Source: JASHVB01 sp035535035 (GTDB lineage: Bacteria > Pseudomonadota > Alphaproteobacteria > Acetobacterales > Acetobacteraceae). Taken from it: DNA of 64,000 nt. A model generated the notes under the pieces. That model made no database searches, was not told where the DNA came from, and worked only from the letters and a program-made list of their open reading frames with translations. The DNA lies in assembly GCA_035535035.1 (NCBI GenBank), contig DATLQW010000073.1, forward strand, positions 1 to 64,000, given 5' to 3'. The position numbers were made by a program, and so were the translations under genes. Positions within the stretch are counted from its first letter, which is position 1, and every line of letters begins with the position of its first letter. This document shows positions 60,193-64,000 of the stretch, one piece after another.

Positions 60193-61500
60193 TCATGCCG
60201 TCTCCTGTTCCTGGGCCGACTTGCGGGCGAACAATTCGCGGAACACCGGGTAGATGTCGCGGCGATGGCCCACCTTGCGCATCGCCATCGGCGCGCCGGT
60301 GCGGCAGATCGCCGTGTAGGTCTGCCAGAGATCGGAATCCCGCCGGATGAAGCCGGGCGGGAAGTGCTCGGAATCGCGGCCGACTTCCAGATAGGCGTAG
60401 TACTGGCACACCGGAAGAATAACGTCGGCCAGCAGTGCCGCGGTCTTGTCGTTGTCCGACGCGGTGTTGTCGCCGTCGGACGCCTGCGCGGCGTAGATGT
60501 TCCAGGAATCCGGGCTGTAGCGTTCCTCGATCACCCGCTGCATTTCCTCCAGCGCCGTGGACACCACGGTGCCGCCGGTCTCCGGCGAGTGGAAGAACGT
60601 GTCCTCGTCCACTTCCTGCGCCTGATGGGTGTGACGAATGAACACCACGTCCACGTTCTTGTAGCGGCGCTTCAGGAAGATGTACAGCAACACGTAGAAC
60701 CGCTTGGCCAGGTCCTTCATGTGCTCGGTCATCGAGCCGGATACGTCCATCAGGCAGAACATCACCGCCTGCGCCACCGGCTTCGGCTGCGCCTCGAACC
60801 GCCGGTAGCGTACGTCGAGCGGATCGATATACGGGATCACGCTGCTGCGGCGGAGCTTGCGCGTCAGCTCCTCCTCCAGTTCCAGCCGACGCGCCTGGTC
60901 TTCCCCGTCGGGGCTCAGCGCGGCGATGTCCTCCCGCAGCTTGTCCAGTTCGCCGATCTTCGGGCGGCGCAGCGCGATGCGGCGCGACAGGCTGTTGCGC
61001 ACCGTGCGGTTCAACGCGAGGTTGGCGGGGGAGCCGGTGACCGAATAGCCGGCGCGGTGCCAGGTCACCGCCTCGGCGCTCACCACGCGCCGCTTGGCGA
61101 GATCGGGCAGTTCCAGGTCTTCCAGGAACAGGTCCACGAACTCCTCGCGCGACAGGGCAAAGCGGAAATCGTCCTGGCCTTCGCCGTCCGGGCTGCCCTC
61201 CGAGCCGCCGCCGCCACCGCCACCTTGCGGACGGGGGATGGTGTCGCCCTCGATATACTCCTTGTTGCCAGGCAGCAGGTGGTCGCGCATGCCGCCGCTG
61301 GCGCTGCGGTGCAGGGACGGCTCGTGCACGCCCTGCGCCGGCAGCGAAACCTCGCCCTCCTGGTCGGCGTCCTTGATGCTGCGGCTGGCCGAGGTTTCGT
61401 GCACCGCCTTGCGGATCAGCGATTTGGCCCGCCGCATGAAGCGTTGCCGGTTGGCGAGGTTCTTGCCGCTCGGGTTAAGCCGGCGATCGACGATGTGCAT
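60193..61500 (-). CDS. yeaH: YeaH/YhbH family protein (DUF444)
   Basis: 435 aa, similar in length to E. coli YeaH. The N-terminal half is charged and low complexity (GGGGGGSEGSPDGEGQDDFRF). The C-terminal half contains a von Willebrand factor A-like domain with FCLMDVSGSMTEHMKDLAKRFYVLLYIFLKRRYKNVDVVFIRHTHQAQEV (metal-ion site DxSxS). It lies 29 bases downstream of prkA and 49 bases upstream of spoVR. It probably works with the PrkA kinase; molecular role unknown. Confidence 0.96.
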   Translation of the reverse strand: MHIVDRRLNPSGKNLANRQRFMRRAKSLIRKAVHETSASRSIKDADQEGEVSLPAQGVHEPSLHRSASGGMRDHLLPGNKEYIEGDTIPRPQGGGGGGGSEGSPDGEGQDDFRFALSREEFVDLFLEDLELPDLAKRRVVSAEAVTWHRAGYSVTGSPANLALNRTVRNSLSRRIALRRPKIGELDKLREDIAALSPDGEDQARRLELEEELTRKLRRSSVIPYIDPLDVRYRRFEAQPKPVAQAVMFCLMDVSGSMTEHMKDLAKRFYVLLYIFLKRRYKNVDVVFIRHTHQAQEVDEDTFFHSPETGGTVVSTALEEMQRVIEERYSPDSWNIYAAQASDGDNTASDNDKTAALLADVILPVCQYYAYLEVGRDSEHFPPGFIRRDSDLWQTYTAICRTGAPMAMRKVGHRRDIYPVFRELFARKSAQEQETA

Positions 61501-61529
61501 CTATATGTTGCCTGTTGGTGCTCTTGCCG

Positions 61530-63488
61530 TCACCCTGCCTGCTTGACGCGCATGTACCACTCGACCAGCCGCCGGACCTGCCGCTCGGTATAGCCGCGGG
61601 CGGTCATGCGCTCGACGAATTCGGTGTGCTTCTTCTCGCTCTCGCTATCCTTCTTCGAGCCGAAGCTGATCACCGGCAGCAGCTCCTCGACCTGACTGAA
61701 CATCCGCCGTTCGATCACTTCGCGGATCTTCTCGTAGCTGGTCCAGGATGGGTTCTTGCCGTTGTTATTGGCGCGTGCCCGCAGGCTGAACTTGACGACT
61801 TCGTTGCGGAAGTCCTTGGGGTTGGCGATCCCGGCAGGCTTCTCGATCTTGGTCAACTCCTGGTTGAGCAATTCGCGGTTCATCAACTGTCCGGTATCGG
61901 CGTCCTTGAAGTCGATATCCTCGATCCAGGCGTCGGCATAGGCGACGTAGCGGTCGAACAGGTTCTGGCCGTAATCCGAATACGACTCCAGATATGCCTT
62001 CTGGATTTCATTGCCGATGAACTCGGCGTAACGCGGCGCGAGCTCGCCCTTGATGAACTCCAGGTAACGCTTCTCAGTTTCGGCCGGCATCTGGTCACGG
62101 CGGATCGATTGCTCCAGCACATACATCAGGTGCACCGGGTCGGCGGCGATCTCGGTGGTGTCGTGGTTGAAGGTGGCCGCCAGCACCTTGAAGGCGAAGC
62201 GGGTGGAGGCGCCGTCCATGCCCTCCTCCACGCCGGCCACGTCCTTGTATTCCTGCAAGGAGCGCGCGCGGGGATCGGTCTCCTTCAGGCTCTCGCCATC
62301 ATACACCCGCATCTTGGAATAGAGCGTGGAGTTCTCGTGCCGGCGCAGCCGCGACAGCACGGAGAACCGGGCCAGCATCTCCAGCGTCGCGGGCGCGCAG
62401 GGCGAGGCGGCCAGTTCGGAGCGCGAGATCAGCTTGTCGTAGATCTTCTGCTCTTCGGTGACGCGAAGGCAGTACGGCACCTTGATGACGTAGATCCGGT
62501 CGATGAAGGCTTCGTTGTTGCGGTTGTTCTTGAAGGTCTGCCACTCCGCCTCGTTGGAGTGGGCCATGATGATGCCGGTGAACGGGATGGCGCCAATGTT
62601 TTCGGTGCCGATGTAGTTGCACTCCTGCGTCGCCGTCAGCAACGGGTGCAGCATCTTGATCGGCGCCTTGAACATCTCGACAAACTCGAGAAGTCCCTGG
62701 TTGGCGCGGTTCAGCCCGCCCGAATAGCTGTAGGCGTCGGGATCGTTCTGCGCGTGCATCTCCAGCTTGCGGATGTCAACCTTGCCGACCAGCGAGGAGA
62801 TGTCCTGGTTGTTCTCGTCGCCCGGCTCGGTCTTGGCGATGGCGAACTGGCGCAGGCGCGACGGCAGCAGCTTCTGCACGCGGAACTTCGAGATGTCGCC
62901 GTGGAACTCGTCGAGCCGCTTGATGCACCACGGACTCATCAGCCCGGTCAGCCGGCGGCGGGGGATGTTGTAGCGATCCTCCAGTAGCGCGCCCATCTTG
63001 TCGGCGTCGAACAGCCCGAGCGGGCTCTCGAACACCGGGCTGAGCTGGTCGCCGGCCTTCAGCACGTAGATGGGATGCACCTCCATCAGCGCCTTCAGCC
63101 GCTCGGCGAGCGAGGACTTGCCGCCGCCGACCGGACCAAGCAGATACATGATCTGCTTGCGCTCCTCGAGGCCCTGGGCGGCGTGCCGCAGGAAGCCGAC
63201 GATCCGCTCGATCGTCTCCTCCATGCCGTAGAACTCGCTGAACGCCGGGTAAGCGCGGATGGTGCGGTTCATGAAGATGCGGCCGAGCCGCGCATCCTTG
63301 GAGGTGTCCACCATCTCGGGCTCGCCGATCGCCGACAGCAGACGCTCGGTCGCGGTGGCATACATCATCGGGTTGCCGCGGCACGCTTCCAGGTAGTCGG
63401 CCAGCGACAACTCGGCTTCGCGGTGTGCCTCGAAGCTTTTGGCGTAACTGGCGAACAGATCATCGACCATTGGCATCTGTCGCTCCAT
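61530..63488 (-). CDS. prkA: PrkA family serine protein kinase / AAA protein
   Basis: 652-aa protein of the PrkA/YeaG family, combining an AAA+ domain with a C-terminal kinase-like region. The Walker A GPVGGGKSS is at 118-126 and FLRHAAQGLEERKQIMYLLGP precedes it. MAHSNEAEWQTFKNNRNNEAFIDRI is typical of the AAA part; the SLQEYKDVAGVEEGMDG and IPEDAEMR-like regions follow. The start is ambiguous: ATG 63488 is reported, but ATG 63476 is preceded by GGAG. It heads the prkA-yeaH-spoVR operon. Confidence 0.96.
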   Translation of the reverse strand: MERQMPMVDDLFASYAKSFEAHREAELSLADYLEACRGNPMMYATATERLLSAIGEPEMVDTSKDARLGRIFMNRTIRAYPAFSEFYGMEETIERIVGFLRHAAQGLEERKQIMYLLGPVGGGKSSLAERLKALMEVHPIYVLKAGDQLSPVFESPLGLFDADKMGALLEDRYNIPRRRLTGLMSPWCIKRLDEFHGDISKFRVQKLLPSRLRQFAIAKTEPGDENNQDISSLVGKVDIRKLEMHAQNDPDAYSYSGGLNRANQGLLEFVEMFKAPIKMLHPLLTATQECNYIGTENIGAIPFTGIIMAHSNEAEWQTFKNNRNNEAFIDRIYVIKVPYCLRVTEEQKIYDKLISRSELAASPCAPATLEMLARFSVLSRLRRHENSTLYSKMRVYDGESLKETDPRARSLQEYKDVAGVEEGMDGASTRFAFKVLAATFNHDTTEIAADPVHLMYVLEQSIRRDQMPAETEKRYLEFIKGELAPRYAEFIGNEIQKAYLESYSDYGQNLFDRYVAYADAWIEDIDFKDADTGQLMNRELLNQELTKIEKPAGIANPKDFRNEVVKFSLRARANNNGKNPSWTSYEKIREVIERRMFSQVEELLPVISFGSKKDSESEKKHTEFVERMTARGYTERQVRRLVEWYMRVKQAG

Positions 63489-64000
63489 GGCTCAGGATAA
63501 ATCCACTCAGTGTTCCTGCATTCTCGGAAGATGGGCGTGAGCGTAGCGTATGCGGCCCGCGCCGCGTTAAGTTTTTTTCGCCGAGTCGTGAAATTCGTCG
63601 GCGATGACCGGTTGGCGGCATTTTATCCATCGTGGTCTCCTTGCCGGAGGCGGCTCCGGCCATTGCGCAAACAGAGAGTAATCCACCGTGTTCGGATTGT
63701 GGCGGATCACCAGGACGTGCAACGGCGTTCGACCGGCGCGCGAAGGTTGTTGTGCGGCTGGGAGCTTTCCTGGACGGCCGGCCGGTCAGCGCCCGTTGCG
63801 TCGGGCTGCGAGCCGCCGATCCTCCCCAAGTAAATTTGGCAAACCATGGAAAATCAAGTATTATCGGCATGACGAGCGGTAATTCGTGAATTGCGCCGCA
63901 TGCCGGCTGGTAGATATTGCTACCGGGCGGCATGGTCGGCAGTCGAGGCGCAGTGCCATATGGCCCTCCGATCGGCTCGGCGGCACCTGGGCGGATGCCC
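63489..64000. other. Intergenic region upstream of prkA, 512 bases
   Basis: No gene supported. The visible frames are Arg/Ser-rich and lack homology. It contains a small perfect hairpin (63643-63649 with 63654-63660) near the start of the promoter region, and an A/T-rich segment at 63832-63880. Probably the prkA promoter region, though I could not find a sigma-54-like TGGCAC-N5-TTGC site. Confidence 0.6.

Noticed and set aside
63460..63933. 157-aa open frame upstream of prkA on the minus strand
   Set aside because: Arg/Ser/Pro-rich, overlaps the prkA start, and has no recognisable domain; more likely promoter DNA.

Overview
This 64 kb window is a GC-rich (roughly two-thirds G+C by eye) stretch of bacterial chromosome. 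It is densely packed, with 54 protein-coding genes that I can support and no rRNA, tRNA or CRISPR array. Several features point to an alphaproteobacterium of the Rhodospirillales, most likely Acetobacteraceae: the run gyrA-coaD-cyclophilin-cyclophilin, hslVU with a long-leader HslV, a surface-type beta-repeat protein ending in a Hint domain, branched-chain amino-acid ABC transporters beside CoA-transferase/LLM-oxidoreductase genes, and the prkA-yeaH-spoVR operon. This placement is inference from gene content and not from a phylogeny.

Layout. 0.2-3.8 kb: HslVU protease and a gamma-glutamyltransferase-like enzyme (minus strand). 3.9-8.3 kb: a CsaA-type protein, then a small glycan block (GT4, galE-type epimerase, GT2, FkbM methyltransferase). 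8.5-11 kb: gpt and an RpoD-like sigma factor. 11-16.3 kb: CoA-ester and accessory metabolism (crotonase-fold protein, CaiB/BaiF CoA-transferase, LLM oxidoreductase, alpha/beta-hydrolase-fold protein, GST, a conserved unknown). 16.4-20.8 kb: a complete branched-chain amino-acid-type ABC importer (livK, hairpin, livH-M-G-F). 21-25.5 kb: Rieske protein, orphan CheZ-like phosphatase, amidase/uronate dehydrogenase divergent pair, glycine-zipper lipoprotein. 25.7-31.6 kb: two copper-delivery proteins (PCuAC and Sco) flanking a glycosyltransferase, then an ACP-FkbH pair and a class II aldolase. 31.8-35.6 kb: small membrane protein, DenD-type dehydrogenase, CLC channel with a C-terminal regulatory region. 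35.6-43.9 kb: a 1088-aa beta-repeat/Hint protein, divergent from an SbcD/SbcC-like (YhaO/YhaN-like) pair. 44-50.8 kb: solute-binding protein, two cyclophilins, coaD, gyrA. 51-56.2 kb: class II aldolase and a dppBCDF-type importer without a local binding protein. 56.3-63.5 kb: unknown membrane protein, flavin reductase, and the prkA-yeaH-spoVR stress operon.

How the parts work together. Two complete importer sets (amino acid and peptide type) sit close to catabolic enzymes. These include CoA-ester enzymes and sugar-acid enzymes (uronate dehydrogenase, DenD-like, two class II aldolases), so the region looks like chromosomal scavenging and catabolic capacity interleaved with housekeeping genes. 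Envelope glycan functions occur in three places (4.2-8.3, 26.4-27.6 and 28.6-30.7 kb).

The most notable signals are the following. The fluoroquinolone-determining region of GyrA carries Asn-Leu where E. coli has Asp82-Ser83. A 15-bp minisatellite lies inside gyrA. Two enzyme-fold proteins have altered catalytic residues (alpha/beta-hydrolase Ser->Ala; crotonase lacking both hydratase glutamates). A stand-alone ACP-FkbH module occurs without a polyketide synthase. A giant Hint-terminated repeat protein is present. Intergenic palindromic repeats fall into at least four sequence families. I did not find a gene set that I can honestly call a wholly new system; the ACP-FkbH module and the Hint protein are the best candidates for unexplored biology.
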